In this document: positions 16,794-25,932 of the stretch, one piece after another
Position numbering within the stretch: position 1 is the first letter of the stretch
Layout of the letters: every line of letters starts with the position of its first letter
Source: DSVQ01 sp964484765
GTDB taxonomy: Bacteria > Planctomycetota > Planctomycetia > Planctomycetales > Planctomycetaceae
Assembly: GCA_964484765.1 (NCBI GenBank)
Contig: CAZAGI010000013.1
Coordinates: 1 to 64,000, forward strand
Direction: 5' to 3'
DNA: 64,000 nt
The notes under the pieces: generated by a model
Databases searched by the model: none
Told to the model about the DNA's origin: nothing
The model's input: the letters and a program-made list of their open reading frames with translations, nothing else
Made by a program: the position numbers and the translations under genes

Positions 16794-19199
16794 CTAATGA
16801 TTAAACCCAAACTCACGGGAGTTCACCAAGCTCCATAAGACGTCTTCCACGCCTTTGCGAACGTCTTGATCTTTCGCGATGTGGGCTTCTGCATTGATCA
16901 CTTCCGGTGCAGTGGGGAAGCGGTTGAATGTGGCGAGATATAGTTCCTCAACCATCGCCGGCGTCGACATTTTCTCTTTGAACATCCGGTCGATGCGGCT
17001 GTTGCCCTGGCTGATTTTGTTCTCGATTTCATCCGAATTCGCCAGCAAGAGGACTTGCGACAGCGTCGCGCCAGTCGAGCGTTCGCATTCGCAACTGGTG
17101 ACCCGGCGGGGGCGGTCGAAGGCGTCGAGAAAGTAGCTGCCGAAGTTTTCGTGCGGCAGGTCGACGGCACGGGCTTCGCTGCTCATGTTGCCGAAGTTCG
17201 ACTTCACGCCGCAGGCCTGGTCGACGGCGTCGAGCATCACCTCGGCGGAGAAACGCCGGGCGTAATAGCGGGCGAAGTTCTGGTAGTCGTCGCGATTGGC
17301 CGCGGTTGGTTGTGCCGAAAGTTGATACGTGCGACTGGTGACCATCAGGCGAACCATGTGCTTCATGTCAAACCGATGATCGAGGAATTCTTTCGCCAGC
17401 GCGGCCATCAACTCCGGGTTCGAGGGCGGGTTCGTCTCACGCAAGTCGTCGACTTCATGCACCAGCCCGCGGCCGAAGAAGTGGCCCCACAGGCGGTTGA
17501 CCAGCGCCTTGGCGAAGAACGGGTTTTCCGGTTTCGCCATCCAGTCGACGAGCGCGTGCCGTGGGTCTTCTTCCGGGCCGAACTTGCCAACCGGTCCATC
17601 GATGTATTTCGGTTCGAGCCGCTGCTGGCTGATCGGGTGGACTTCGCCCGTCGTGGGTGTCGGCGACGAAAAATACGGCGGGGGTTCCCCGAAGGCTTTG
17701 CGTCCAAGCCGCGTGTAAAACCCGGCGAGACCGTAGTAATCGTCCTGGCTGAACCGCTCATACGGATGGTGGTGACACTTTGCGCATTGCAGCCTCAAAC
17801 CAAGAAATACCTGCGCGGTATCGGCGGTCACCTGGTGGAGTTGATCGTCGCGCGATTGCCAGAACCAGTTGATCGCCGGGGCATCAGCGGCTTCCCCCGA
17901 GGCGGCCACGATCCCGCGCACGAACTCGTCATACGGACGGTTCTGCGCGAGCATGTCCTTGATCCAGTTATGGAACGCATAGGACACATTCGTCGACCCG
18001 GCGAGATTCGAATTGCGCAGAATCGAACCCCACTTCATCGCAAAATACGCGGGATAGTCGGGCGAGTTCAGCAACTGGTCCACGAGTTTGTCACGTCGAT
18101 CGGGCTCCGTCTTCGCCAGGAAGGCGCGGGACTCTTCGACCGTCGGCAAGCGGCCGCAAAGATCGATGGTCAACCGGCGCAGAAACGTCGCGTCATCGCA
18201 CTCTGCAGAGGGTTGTAATCCCAGTTTCTTCCATTTCTCGGCAGAAAGCTGATCCACAAAATTCTTCGGGACAAACCCGGTGATTTCCGCCAGCGGTGCC
18301 CCTTGCGGTCGCAGCACTCGACAGACGGCGACTTGTCCCTGATAGCGGGCCATGATTGCTGCCTCGCCCGTTGGTTTGTTTGCCGTGACGAGACCGTCTT
18401 CCGCCACGACTGCGACGACGTCAAGATTGCTCGAATACTGCGCATCACGAGTGACATCACGACGGGTGCCATTGCTGTATTCGGCTTCGACGACGAGTTG
18501 CTGTTGTTGATCGGGCTGCAGAATCTGCTCTGCAGGAGTGAGGTGCAGTTTCACGACGCGGGGCACATCGGGGGCTGACGCCGATGCTCCGGCCTGCACC
18601 CAAGACAGCAGCAACCGATACGGTTCGCTGCCAGGGTCAATGCGTTTTCCGCCACCATGCGGGACCTGTCCGGTCGCCTTCGTGAGCAACAGGCTGTTTT
18701 CCGGAGCCGTCGCAAACACGCGACGTCCGCGGGCTTCTTTCACGAGGGCGTTGTAATCGAAATCGGCGTCAAAGCCGAACAGCGACAGCTTGAAGCCGTT
18801 TTGCCCGCTCGCCTTGCCGTGACAACCGCCAGAATTGCAGCCGAACCGGCTGAGCAGCGGTTCGACTTCCGTAGCGAAGTCGACGGGACGGAGCTGATCG
18901 AGGCTGGTCACGGTCACCGGAACTCGCACCGTGTGATTGGCCACCGTCACGGCAATCTCAGCCTGACCATTGGCCAGCGGGATGAGATAGCCACGGGCAT
19001 CAACGGTGACGACTTGCGGGTTGCCGCTGACGTATTGGGCCTGCCGCGTGGCATCGCGGCCATCGACCTTGACGAGCAACTGCCGGCGGGCGAAAGCGTC
19101 CGTGAACGTCACGGCCGATGGTGCCACGCGGACTTCCGCAGCAGACACCGTCATCGCCAGCATTTGCAGTCCGATAAGAATCCCCAGCCGGCACATCAT
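16794..19199 (-). CDS. Secreted Big_2 / PSCyt1 / DUF1549 / DUF1553 cytochrome-like protein
   Basis: An 801-residue exported protein. After a signal peptide (LGILIGLQMLAMTVSAA) the order is a Big_2 Ig-like domain (about 25-110), a cytochrome-like domain with CNSGGCH (CX4CH spacing; about residue 125), a second Big_2 domain (about 235-310), DUF1549 with CAKCHHHPYERF, and DUF1553 at the C-terminus (PFFAKALVNRLWGHFFGRG). CxxCH binds haem c in this family; CX4CH spacing is atypical. The first codon of the longest frame is a TTG 21 codons upstream; the ATG at 19199 places the signal peptide properly. The downstream DUF1501 gene is its probable partner. Electron transfer is inferred, not shown. Confidence 0.88.
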   Translation of the reverse strand: MMCRLGILIGLQMLAMTVSAAEVRVAPSAVTFTDAFARRQLLVKVDGRDATRQAQYVSGNPQVVTVDARGYLIPLANGQAEIAVTVANHTVRVPVTVTSLDQLRPVDFATEVEPLLSRFGCNSGGCHGKASGQNGFKLSLFGFDADFDYNALVKEARGRRVFATAPENSLLLTKATGQVPHGGGKRIDPGSEPYRLLLSWVQAGASASAPDVPRVVKLHLTPAEQILQPDQQQQLVVEAEYSNGTRRDVTRDAQYSSNLDVVAVVAEDGLVTANKPTGEAAIMARYQGQVAVCRVLRPQGAPLAEITGFVPKNFVDQLSAEKWKKLGLQPSAECDDATFLRRLTIDLCGRLPTVEESRAFLAKTEPDRRDKLVDQLLNSPDYPAYFAMKWGSILRNSNLAGSTNVSYAFHNWIKDMLAQNRPYDEFVRGIVAASGEAADAPAINWFWQSRDDQLHQVTADTAQVFLGLRLQCAKCHHHPYERFSQDDYYGLAGFYTRLGRKAFGEPPPYFSSPTPTTGEVHPISQQRLEPKYIDGPVGKFGPEEDPRHALVDWMAKPENPFFAKALVNRLWGHFFGRGLVHEVDDLRETNPPSNPELMAALAKEFLDHRFDMKHMVRLMVTSRTYQLSAQPTAANRDDYQNFARYYARRFSAEVMLDAVDQACGVKSNFGNMSSEARAVDLPHENFGSYFLDAFDRPRRVTSCECERSTGATLSQVLLLANSDEIENKISQGNSRIDRMFKEKMSTPAMVEELYLATFNRFPTAPEVINAEAHIAKDQDVRKGVEDVLWSLVNSREFGFNH

Positions 19200-19569
19200 C
19201 GGTCGGATCGCTTCGCAGGAGTGGCTCGCAGAGGAATACTTCGTGAACACGGGGATTCCCAAGGCTCAAGAAACACAATCCCAACTTGTCATTGACGGCA
19301 CGAACACCGAGGTTACTTCAACATTCTTTTATGGAATTCTAGTTTACACCAGCGCCGGACACAACATTCATTCCAATCATATCTTACGTCGTTGGGACCG
19401 CTTTGGCGGTGAACGGAAAATTTGGGTGGCTCGGTGTTCTATCGAAGTTTCCTGGAAGAAACCCGGCCGACGAGACTCGGTCCCCTCGCGGCTGGCAGAA
19501 TCGGACCTAGAATCTGCATAGTGCGGGCATCTTCCGATCCCAAGCCCAGACATTTGAAGGAATGGTCCT
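19200..19569. other. Divergent intergenic region
   Basis: 370 bp between the minus-strand cytochrome-like gene and the plus-strand sugar dehydrogenase gene. A minus-strand promoter candidate is listed separately. On the plus strand a TAGAAT near 19508 could be a -10 element, but no clear -35 accompanies it. No credible gene is seen. Confidence 0.5.
19336..19364 (-). promoter_or_regulatory. Candidate promoter of the first cytochrome/DUF1501 unit
   Basis: On the minus strand TTGTGT, a 17-bp spacer and TAGAAT. The -10 matches five of six consensus bases and the -35 keeps TTG. Transcription would begin near 19330, giving a leader of about 130 nt. Confidence 0.4.
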
Positions 19570-20832
19570 ATGAATCAGGCCCTGGCACGGTGGTCGTGTG
19601 CGACGATGTTTGCTGCGGCACTTCCCCTGACTCTTCCGAGTTGTGTCACCACGGTGCGGGTCGCCAATGGGTTGAGCTCTCCGGTTCACGTCACCGCACC
19701 GGTGGGAGATGTCAACCGGCTGTTCATCGTGGAAAGAGATGGCGTGCTCAAAACGCTCGACCTGAACACGAATCAGGTCAGCACATTTCTGGACATCCGC
19801 AACCAGGTCTTTTCCAGCGGCGAAGAAGGCCTGCTCGGCCTCGCGTTTCACCCGCAGTTCGCGACCAACCGGCGGCTTTACGTCTATCACACCACTGAAT
19901 ACACGCAAGACGCCGATCGTGCGCTCGTGCTGGAAGAATATCTTGCCAATGCTCAACTGACCGCAGCGGATCCGGCGACGGCACGGACGGTCCTGCGCAT
20001 CGCCGACCCGCAGGACAACCACAATGGGGGCTGGATCGCCTTCGGACCGGACGGTTTTCTCTACGTCGCAATTGGCGACGGCGGCAATGCCAACGATGAT
20101 GGCCCCGGCCATACCCCGGATACTGGTAACGCGCAAGACGTCACCGACAATCTGCTTGGCAAAATCTTGCGGATCAATCCCGATCCGGCGATTGACGATT
20201 ATCCCGCGGATGCCAACAAGAACTACGACATTCCGGTCGGCAATCCCTTCATTGGAGCGACGGGCGACAATGAAATCTGGTGCTACGGACTCCGCAATCC
20301 GTGGCGGTGCAGCTTTGATCGTGAGACCGGTGATTTGTGGATCGGCGATGTCGGTCAGAATCAGCGGGAAGAGATTGATTTCATTGCCGCCGGCAGTGCC
20401 GGGGGCCAAAACTTCGGTTGGCGGTTGCGCGAAGGCAACATTGAGACTCCGGGCGTGGGTGGTGCTCCTCCAACGGGATACGTTGCACCGATTTACGATT
20501 ATTCGCACGGAATCGGAGCTTTTCGCGGAAATTCCGTCACCGGCGGGTATGTCTATCGCGGACCGATTGAATCGCTGCAGGGGACGTACTTCTTTGCCGA
20601 TTACGTGACCCGCAAAATCTGGTCGTTCCAGCGGGATGGGACCGGGATCACACAACTCACCGACTGGACTGCCAAGCTCAGACCGCAGGTCGGTTCGATT
20701 GGCGGCATTTCTTCGTTCGGTGAAGATGCGGACGGCAACCTGTATCTCGTGGACTTGGACGGCGAGATCTACCGCATCGAAGAACAGTCTTTCGGTGCGC
20801 GGCTTGCCCAGGCATTTGCTGCGTGGTTCTGA
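19570..20832 (+). CDS. Lipoprotein PQQ-dependent glucose/sorbosone dehydrogenase family protein
   Basis: A 420-residue GSDH-family six-bladed propeller. The signal peptide ends in the lipobox LPSC (Cys25), so it is membrane-anchored and extracytoplasmic. Family landmarks are RLFIVERDGVLKTLDL, EEGLLGLAFHPQF, the DNHNGGWIAFGPDGFLYV block, GKILRINPD, GLRNPWRCSFD, DVGQNQREEI and FGWRLREG. Such enzymes oxidise sugars or other alcohols and aldehydes with PQQ, although many family members have no known substrate. AAGGA lies about nine bases before the ATG. It is followed 37 bp later by a MoaD-like gene. No PQQ synthesis genes are in the window. Confidence 0.87.
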   Translation: MNQALARWSCATMFAAALPLTLPSCVTTVRVANGLSSPVHVTAPVGDVNRLFIVERDGVLKTLDLNTNQVSTFLDIRNQVFSSGEEGLLGLAFHPQFATNRRLYVYHTTEYTQDADRALVLEEYLANAQLTAADPATARTVLRIADPQDNHNGGWIAFGPDGFLYVAIGDGGNANDDGPGHTPDTGNAQDVTDNLLGKILRINPDPAIDDYPADANKNYDIPVGNPFIGATGDNEIWCYGLRNPWRCSFDRETGDLWIGDVGQNQREEIDFIAAGSAGGQNFGWRLREGNIETPGVGGAPPTGYVAPIYDYSHGIGAFRGNSVTGGYVYRGPIESLQGTYFFADYVTRKIWSFQRDGTGITQLTDWTAKLRPQVGSIGGISSFGEDADGNLYLVDLDGEIYRIEEQSFGARLAQAFAAWF

Positions 20833-20869
20833 TCGCATCAACAAGGCTTCGCCGAGATAATACGCGCGA

Positions 20870-21133
20870 ATGGTGAAAGTCTACATTCCACCGTTGCTGC
20901 GAGAATTGACCGGCGGGAGCGAGACCGTGGACGGGCAGGGGGCCACGGTGCGTGCCGTACTGAATGATCTCGAGTCGCGTTACCCGGGGCTTTCCGCGCG
21001 ACTGTGCGATGGCGAGACGCTGCGACCGGGAATCATGGTTGCCGTCGGTGGCGTGATGTCCAAACGTGGCCTGCGGACTCCGGTGCCGGAGAACGCGGAA
21101 GTCCACTTCCTGCCGGCACTCGGTGGCGGATAG
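20870..21133 (+). CDS. MoaD/ThiS family ubiquitin-like sulfur carrier
   Basis: An 87-residue beta-grasp protein ending in Gly-Gly-Gly, the terminus that MoaD/ThiS carriers need for thiocarboxylation. VYIPPLLRELTGG at the start and VPENAEVHFLPALGGG at the end match MoaD. No moaE, moeB, thiG or cysM-like partner is adjacent, so it could serve molybdopterin synthesis, cysteine/thiamine sulfur transfer, or protein modification. It may be co-transcribed with the preceding dehydrogenase. Confidence 0.82.
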   Translation: MVKVYIPPLLRELTGGSETVDGQGATVRAVLNDLESRYPGLSARLCDGETLRPGIMVAVGGVMSKRGLRTPVPENAEVHFLPALGGG

Positions 21134-21213
21134 TGATGCAATTTGACGCCAAAGAATTTCGGTAATCGTCGGTGCGTCGGAAAGTGCTGAAATTCTCGGG
21201 ATTTCATCGGCTT

Positions 21214-21366
21214 CTAATGTCTGGGCCGGAACCATTCGACCAAGATTGGGTACCACGCCAGCAGCAGGACGACGGCGATCCACAACAGAGCCAGCCGCTG
21301 AGAACGTCGAGACCAGCGCCACGGCGCATAGCGCTGAATCTTCGACGGCAGTTCCGATTCTTCCAT
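21214..21366 (-). CDS. Small membrane protein with APWRW motif
   Basis: A 50-residue candidate: a short polar N-terminus (MEESELPSKIQRY), the motif APWRWSRR, then one hydrophobic segment (LALLWIAVVLLLAWYPILV). It is supported mainly by resemblance to the 86-residue protein at 21757, which has RIAWFAPWTWKRRWW before its first hydrophobic segment and a similar YP near its end. The longest frame runs 39 codons further upstream; I start at the ATG where the similarity begins. The function is unknown. Confidence 0.5.
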   Translation of the reverse strand: MEESELPSKIQRYAPWRWSRRSQRLALLWIAVVLLLAWYPILVEWFRPRH

Positions 21367-21467
21367 GTCCCCGATTCTACCAGCGAAATCGCCCCAGTGG
21401 CGATGCCTGTTTGCCTTTCGTTGATCGTTCTTGACTCTCCCCGCATCCACCGCGTAGCGTGCTGGGA

Positions 21468-21752
21468 ATGGAAGAGCATTCAAGCGATCCGCCGTACTTG
21501 ATGCCGGTGATCTACGGCGTGCTCACCGTTGCGCCTGTTGTCGGTGCTTGCATGGTGTATGCGGCCGCAAGCATCGTGGAACCCGGCCCAGAAGTCGGCG
21601 CTAACATCGGCTGGGGGATGGTGATGTTCGCCTTCCTTGTCTATGCACTAATTGCGGCGCTGGGCTGGCTTGTCGCAGGAGCTTTCTGGAAGGCACGACA
21701 AATACTACCGGACGAGTCCCGGAAGAATGATCCGCCATCGGTTCGAGGGTAG
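21468..21752 (+). CDS. Small two-TM membrane protein
   Basis: A 94-residue protein with two hydrophobic segments (VIYGVLTVAPVVGACMVYAAA and a second near 51-72) and a polar tail rich in Lys and Asp. It starts at the ATG at 21468, three codons inside the longest frame. It stops 4 bp before the next small gene, so the pair is probably one operon. I do not recognise the family. Confidence 0.5.
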   Translation: MEEHSSDPPYLMPVIYGVLTVAPVVGACMVYAAASIVEPGPEVGANIGWGMVMFAFLVYALIAALGWLVAGAFWKARQILPDESRKNDPPSVRG

Positions 21753-21756
21753 TTTA

Positions 21757-22017
21757 ATGACCGACCATGCACCACTCCCCCGCCGCATCGCCTGGTTCGC
21801 GCCGTGGACGTGGAAAAGGCGGTGGTGGGTAACAGCGGCATTGCTGGTATTTGTGGCTTACCCGCTGAGTTATGGACCAGCATTCGGCCTATATTCAGCG
21901 GGGCTATTGTCGGAAGATCTGGTCTTGTGGTTTTATCATCCAGTGTGGGTGTTGATTAACGAGTCACCGGACTTTGCTGAGTTGGTGCAGTGGTACCAGT
22001 GGCTGTTCGTGTTTTGA
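21757..22017 (+). CDS. Small membrane protein with APWTW motif
   Basis: An 86-residue protein: polar start MTDHAPLPRR, the motif IAWFAPWTWKRRWW, a hydrophobic segment with AYPLSYGP, and an aromatic C-terminal half that may pack on the membrane. GAGGG lies about eight bases before the ATG, which is 4 bp after the stop of the preceding gene. It shares its motif with the divergent 50-residue protein at 21214. The function is unknown. Confidence 0.5.
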   Translation: MTDHAPLPRRIAWFAPWTWKRRWWVTAALLVFVAYPLSYGPAFGLYSAGLLSEDLVLWFYHPVWVLINESPDFAELVQWYQWLFVF

Positions 22018-22120
22018 GTCACATTCGGCCGTGCCACTCGCGCAGAATCGTGAAATCAAAATGCATCACTACCCAACCCAGGCTCTCGTTTTCACCGCTG
22101 TGCCGTCACTGCCGCGATGA

Positions 22121-23485
22121 TCAACCGAGGGCCTTCTGGACCACGTGGCCGTGGACGTCGGTGAGGCGGAAGTCGCGACCGGCGTAGCGGTATGTCAGGC
22201 GCGTGTGGTCGATGCCGAGCAGGTGCAGAATCGTGGCGTGATAGTCATGGACATGTACCGGCTCCTCGACGGGGAGAATGCCGTACTCGTCCGTCTTGCC
22301 GACGATCGTTCCGCCCTGGATGCCGGCCCCCACAAGTAAGCACGAGAAGGCTTTGTGCCAGTGGTTTCGTCCCGGGCCTTTGTCCCACGGCGTGCGGCCG
22401 AACTCCGTGCAGATGGCCACGAGCGTTTCGTCGAGCAAGCCCTGCCGATGCAGGTCGTGCAGCAAAGCCCCCAGGGCCTGATCGACGCGCGCGGCTTTGG
22501 GACGATGCGCCTGCATATCCCCATGCGCATCCCAGTTGTCGCCCGCACCGGTGTCGATGAGTTCGACCGTCCGCACGCCGTGCTCGATGAAACGCCGCGC
22601 CATCAGACATTGCCAGCCGAACGACCGGCGGTCGCCTGGGGTGATGCCGTATTCGGCGAGCGTGGCGGGAGTCTCGTTGGAAATGTCCAGAATCTGCGGC
22701 GCGATCTGCATCATGCCCCGCGCGGTATGAAAGCTTGCCATGCGGCCGCGCAATTGCGGATCCTGCTGGCGATCGCGGACGTGCAGTTCGTTGAAGTCCG
22801 CCAGCAGCCGCTGTTCCAGTTCCGCGATCGTGGCCGTCTCGGCGGGAGCCTTGAGGTTGGCAATCGGCGCATCGCCGGGAATCAGCCGCGTGCCCTGATG
22901 TTCCGGCGGCAGAAAGCTGCTGTCCCAGACCTGCGCACCGGCATAAGGCAGATGCTCGCACAACACGACATACGGCGGCAAATTCGGGTTCAAGGTCCCC
23001 AAACCGTAGCTCAGCCACGCGCCGATGCTCGGCATCGGCACCGTGGCCGATCCCGTATGCATCGCCAGCGCAGACTGAAAATGTTCCAGAATATCCGTCT
23101 GCATGGTGCGAAACAGGCAGAGCTTGTCGGCATGTCGGCCCAGATGTGGAAACAGCTCGCTGATTTCCATCCCCGCTTCGCCGTAACGATCAAACCGAAA
23201 GGGCGACCCCAGCAGCGGCACTTGGGTGATGTCGCGCAAGCTTTCGCCCGAGACCGTCTTGCCGTGATCCTGCTTGAGCTGGGGCTTCGGGTCGAAGGTG
23301 TCGACGTGGGAAAAGCCGCCGGTGAGAAACACGAATAGCAAGTGCTTCGCGCGGGGAACGTGGTGGGTGCGCGTCGGCGGGAGCAGTTGCCCGCCGAAGG
23401 CTCGCGCCGCCGTCGCGAACGGATATCCGCAGAGGGCTGCGGTCGCCCCTGCCGAGGAACAACGGAGGAAGTCGCGTCGGTGCAT
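22121..23485 (-). CDS. DUF1501 domain protein, Tat-exported
   Basis: A 454-residue DUF1501 protein. HRRDFLRCSSAG at residues 2-13 is a twin-arginine signal. Family landmarks are LLFVFLTGGFSHVDTFDPKP, SPFRFDRYGEAGMEISELFPH, DNWDAHGDM, CTEFGRTPWDKGPGRNHW and the C-terminal EPVHVHDYHATILHLLGIDH. It is a different subgroup from the copy at 15433, shorter at the N-terminus and with a distinct middle. It begins 4 bp after the stop of the cytochrome-like gene upstream, so the two are translationally linked. Its activity is unestablished. Confidence 0.92.
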   Translation of the reverse strand: MHRRDFLRCSSAGATAALCGYPFATAARAFGGQLLPPTRTHHVPRAKHLLFVFLTGGFSHVDTFDPKPQLKQDHGKTVSGESLRDITQVPLLGSPFRFDRYGEAGMEISELFPHLGRHADKLCLFRTMQTDILEHFQSALAMHTGSATVPMPSIGAWLSYGLGTLNPNLPPYVVLCEHLPYAGAQVWDSSFLPPEHQGTRLIPGDAPIANLKAPAETATIAELEQRLLADFNELHVRDRQQDPQLRGRMASFHTARGMMQIAPQILDISNETPATLAEYGITPGDRRSFGWQCLMARRFIEHGVRTVELIDTGAGDNWDAHGDMQAHRPKAARVDQALGALLHDLHRQGLLDETLVAICTEFGRTPWDKGPGRNHWHKAFSCLLVGAGIQGGTIVGKTDEYGILPVEEPVHVHDYHATILHLLGIDHTRLTYRYAGRDFRLTDVHGHVVQKALG

Positions 23486-23489
23486 GATG

Positions 23490-25865
23490 TCAATCTACGA
23501 AGAAGAAGGCGTTCGAAACGAGCATGATCCGCGCGAAACTCACCCAGCTCAACCGTTCGGCTTGGGAAGAATCGGCGAGTTGCCGACGAAGCTCTGCCAC
23601 CGCCGCTTCCGCACGCTCGAGTTCGGCTGCGGCTGCCGATTGACCGAAGCAGATTTCGTAACTGGTCGCGATTCGTTCACGGTCGCTGGTGTTGTCTTGA
23701 AGAAGACGATCGGCGAATGCCCCGGCGAATCCGGCCATGTCGGGACTGTTGAGCAGGTAGAGCGCTTGCGTGGAGACGGTCGCGGACGTTCGCACATCGG
23801 TGGTGGTATTCGTATCCGGACCGTCAAACAATGCCAGAAACGGGTGCCGTTGCAGGCGCTGTGTCATGAGATACACACTGCGATGCGGTGAGTCGTAAGA
23901 CTCCCGGAACTGGTTGTGCTGCGTCCAGCCCCAGTCTTGCACGGGCGGAAACGGGTGCCGTCCGGGCCGATCCGGATTCAACCGCTTCGTCACCGCCAGG
24001 AAGGAATCCCGGATGGCTTCCGCATCGAGTCGTCGTCGATTCTGACGCCAGTAGTACTCATTGCCGGTGTCGATGGTCGCCATCGGTTCGTCGGACTGTG
24101 ACGACAGTCGCCATGTGCGCGATGTGAGGATGCGGCGATGCAGGGATTTGAGGCTCCAGCCATTTTTGACGAGATCACGCGCGAGGTAATCGAGCAGTTC
24201 CGGATGCGTCGGCAACGCGCCGCTCAGGCCGAAATTCGAGGATGTCGTCACGATCCCGCGGCCGAAATGATGTTGCCACAACCGATTGACCATCACACGA
24301 GCGGTCAACGGATGATCGGGCCGCGTGATCCATTCGGCGAGTTGTTTGCGACCACTGGCATCGGCGGGAATTTTCAGCGGTTCGCTGGCGAGAAAGGCAA
24401 TGGTGCCACGAGGGACCACCGACCCCGGTTTGGTCGGGTCGCCGGCGACTTGCACGGCGACATCGTGCGGCGTTCCTTCCGAAACCGCGTAGGCCGCCTG
24501 CACCTCCGCCGGATAACCGCGACGGAGCGTCATCCGATACTGTCGACGCAGGGCGTCAATTTCGGTCTTAACCTTGGCCTGGTCTTCCGCGGTTTTGGTG
24601 GCGAGCGACTGTTCGAGATGGGCAATTTGCGTTTCCATCTCTTTCATCGAGGCCTGAAACGTTGCCATCAGCGCCACACCCTCGCTCCGTGGAACGAGCG
24701 GCACAAAATGAAACCGCGGCATGTTCTTCGACTGAAACTCTTCGCCTCCGGCCCAGGGAAACCGCGTGCTGTCGAAGATGCCGTACAGCGCGTAATAGTC
24801 GTTCGTGGTGACGGGATCGAACTTGTGATCGTGGCACCGGGCACATTTCAGTGTCAGGCCGAGGAACGCCTTGCCGACGGTGTCGATGGTGTCTTCCAGT
24901 GTCAGATGCCAAAGCTCATACGGTCCAGTGGCATACCGGCGGCTCAAAGCGAGAAAACCGGTCGCCTGGATCCGCCGCGCGGTGTTTGCCGGCGAGTCTG
25001 CATCGGGCAGCAGATCACCCGCGAGTTGTTCCCGCACGAACTGGTCATAAGGCATGTCCGCATTCAACGCATCGATGATGTAGTCGCGGTACTGAATCAC
25101 CTCCGGGATGGGGTAGTCGGCATTATCGCCGGCGGTGTCGGCGTAGCGCACCACATCCATCCAGTGCCGTCCCCAGCGTTCACCGTAGTGCGGCGATGCG
25201 AGCAACCGGTCGATCTCGCGGGCAAACACCGCGTCTTTGTGTGGCTGATCGCCGACGTAATCACGTTCAAATTGATGGACTTCTTGGACGGTGGGGGGCA
25301 ATCCCGTCACGTCAAACGACAGACGCCGGATCAGCGTTCGCGCGTCGGCCTCCGGAGCCGGCTTCAGGCCGCGCTTTCGCCAGGCCGCTTCCACGAACCG
25401 ATCCACGGGATGATCGGACCACGGTGTTTCCAAGCTGGGCGGCTCCTTGTCTTCAACAGGAACAAACGCCCAGTGCCGCGCGTTTTGAAAGGCGCGCCGG
25501 GTTGATTCCGTCGCCGGCCACGCGGCTCCGTCGCGAATCCAGGTTTCGAAATCGGCGATGACCTCCGCTGCCAGCGGCTTGTCCGGCGGCATCGAACGGA
25601 GATCGCCTTGACCCTTCAACGCCTGCAGCAAGCGGCTTTCACCCACGCGATCGAGGACAATTGCCGGTCCGCTCTCGCCCCCTTGCAGCAACCGCTCGCG
25701 GGAATCGACCCGCAGATCCGCGTTTGCCTTATCCGGACCATGACAGCGAAAACACTCCGTCACCAGGACAGGGCGTATCCGCGTTTCGAAGAACTCATTC
25801 CGTGCCGGTTCGTCGGCCAACACCAACGTCGGCCAGCATGCGGCGATCCAAATCCAGCGAACCAT
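23490..25865 (-). CDS. Secreted PSCyt1 / DUF1549 / DUF1553 cytochrome-like protein
   Basis: A 791-residue exported protein. A short signal peptide (MVRWIWIAACWPTLVLA) precedes PSCyt1 with the haem motif TECFRCHGPDK (about 35-45), DUF1549 (about 145-355) with a second CxxCH in KCARCHDHKFDP, a charged coiled-coil-prone segment (about 405-450), and DUF1553 (about 500-760; TARVMNRLWQHHFGRG-like block). The frame opens at GTG seven codons earlier; the ATG at 25865 has AAGGGG seven bases upstream. It is upstream of and coupled to a DUF1501 gene. In this family CxxCH indicates covalent haem c; the redox partner and substrate are unknown. Confidence 0.92.
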   Translation of the reverse strand: MVRWIWIAACWPTLVLADEPARNEFFETRIRPVLVTECFRCHGPDKANADLRVDSRERLLQGGESGPAIVLDRVGESRLLQALKGQGDLRSMPPDKPLAAEVIADFETWIRDGAAWPATESTRRAFQNARHWAFVPVEDKEPPSLETPWSDHPVDRFVEAAWRKRGLKPAPEADARTLIRRLSFDVTGLPPTVQEVHQFERDYVGDQPHKDAVFAREIDRLLASPHYGERWGRHWMDVVRYADTAGDNADYPIPEVIQYRDYIIDALNADMPYDQFVREQLAGDLLPDADSPANTARRIQATGFLALSRRYATGPYELWHLTLEDTIDTVGKAFLGLTLKCARCHDHKFDPVTTNDYYALYGIFDSTRFPWAGGEEFQSKNMPRFHFVPLVPRSEGVALMATFQASMKEMETQIAHLEQSLATKTAEDQAKVKTEIDALRRQYRMTLRRGYPAEVQAAYAVSEGTPHDVAVQVAGDPTKPGSVVPRGTIAFLASEPLKIPADASGRKQLAEWITRPDHPLTARVMVNRLWQHHFGRGIVTTSSNFGLSGALPTHPELLDYLARDLVKNGWSLKSLHRRILTSRTWRLSSQSDEPMATIDTGNEYYWRQNRRRLDAEAIRDSFLAVTKRLNPDRPGRHPFPPVQDWGWTQHNQFRESYDSPHRSVYLMTQRLQRHPFLALFDGPDTNTTTDVRTSATVSTQALYLLNSPDMAGFAGAFADRLLQDNTSDRERIATSYEICFGQSAAAAELERAEAAVAELRRQLADSSQAERLSWVSFARIMLVSNAFFFVD

Positions 25866-25932
25866 GGCAGCGCCCCTTCGCGACACATATCAGTATCCGG
25901 AGATGTGTCGCGAGTTGCAATGCGTGAACGCT

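Noticed and set aside
17055..18218. Open frame of 387 codons on the plus strand within the DUF1549/DUF1553 gene
   Set aside because: An antisense shadow with no domain signature or ribosome site.
24138..25505. Open frame of 455 codons on the plus strand, antisense to the cytochrome-like gene
   Set aside because: It lies wholly opposite a gene with clear PSCyt1/DUF1549/DUF1553 domains; its protein is Arg/His-rich without any fold signature. Such frames arise from codon bias in GC-rich DNA.
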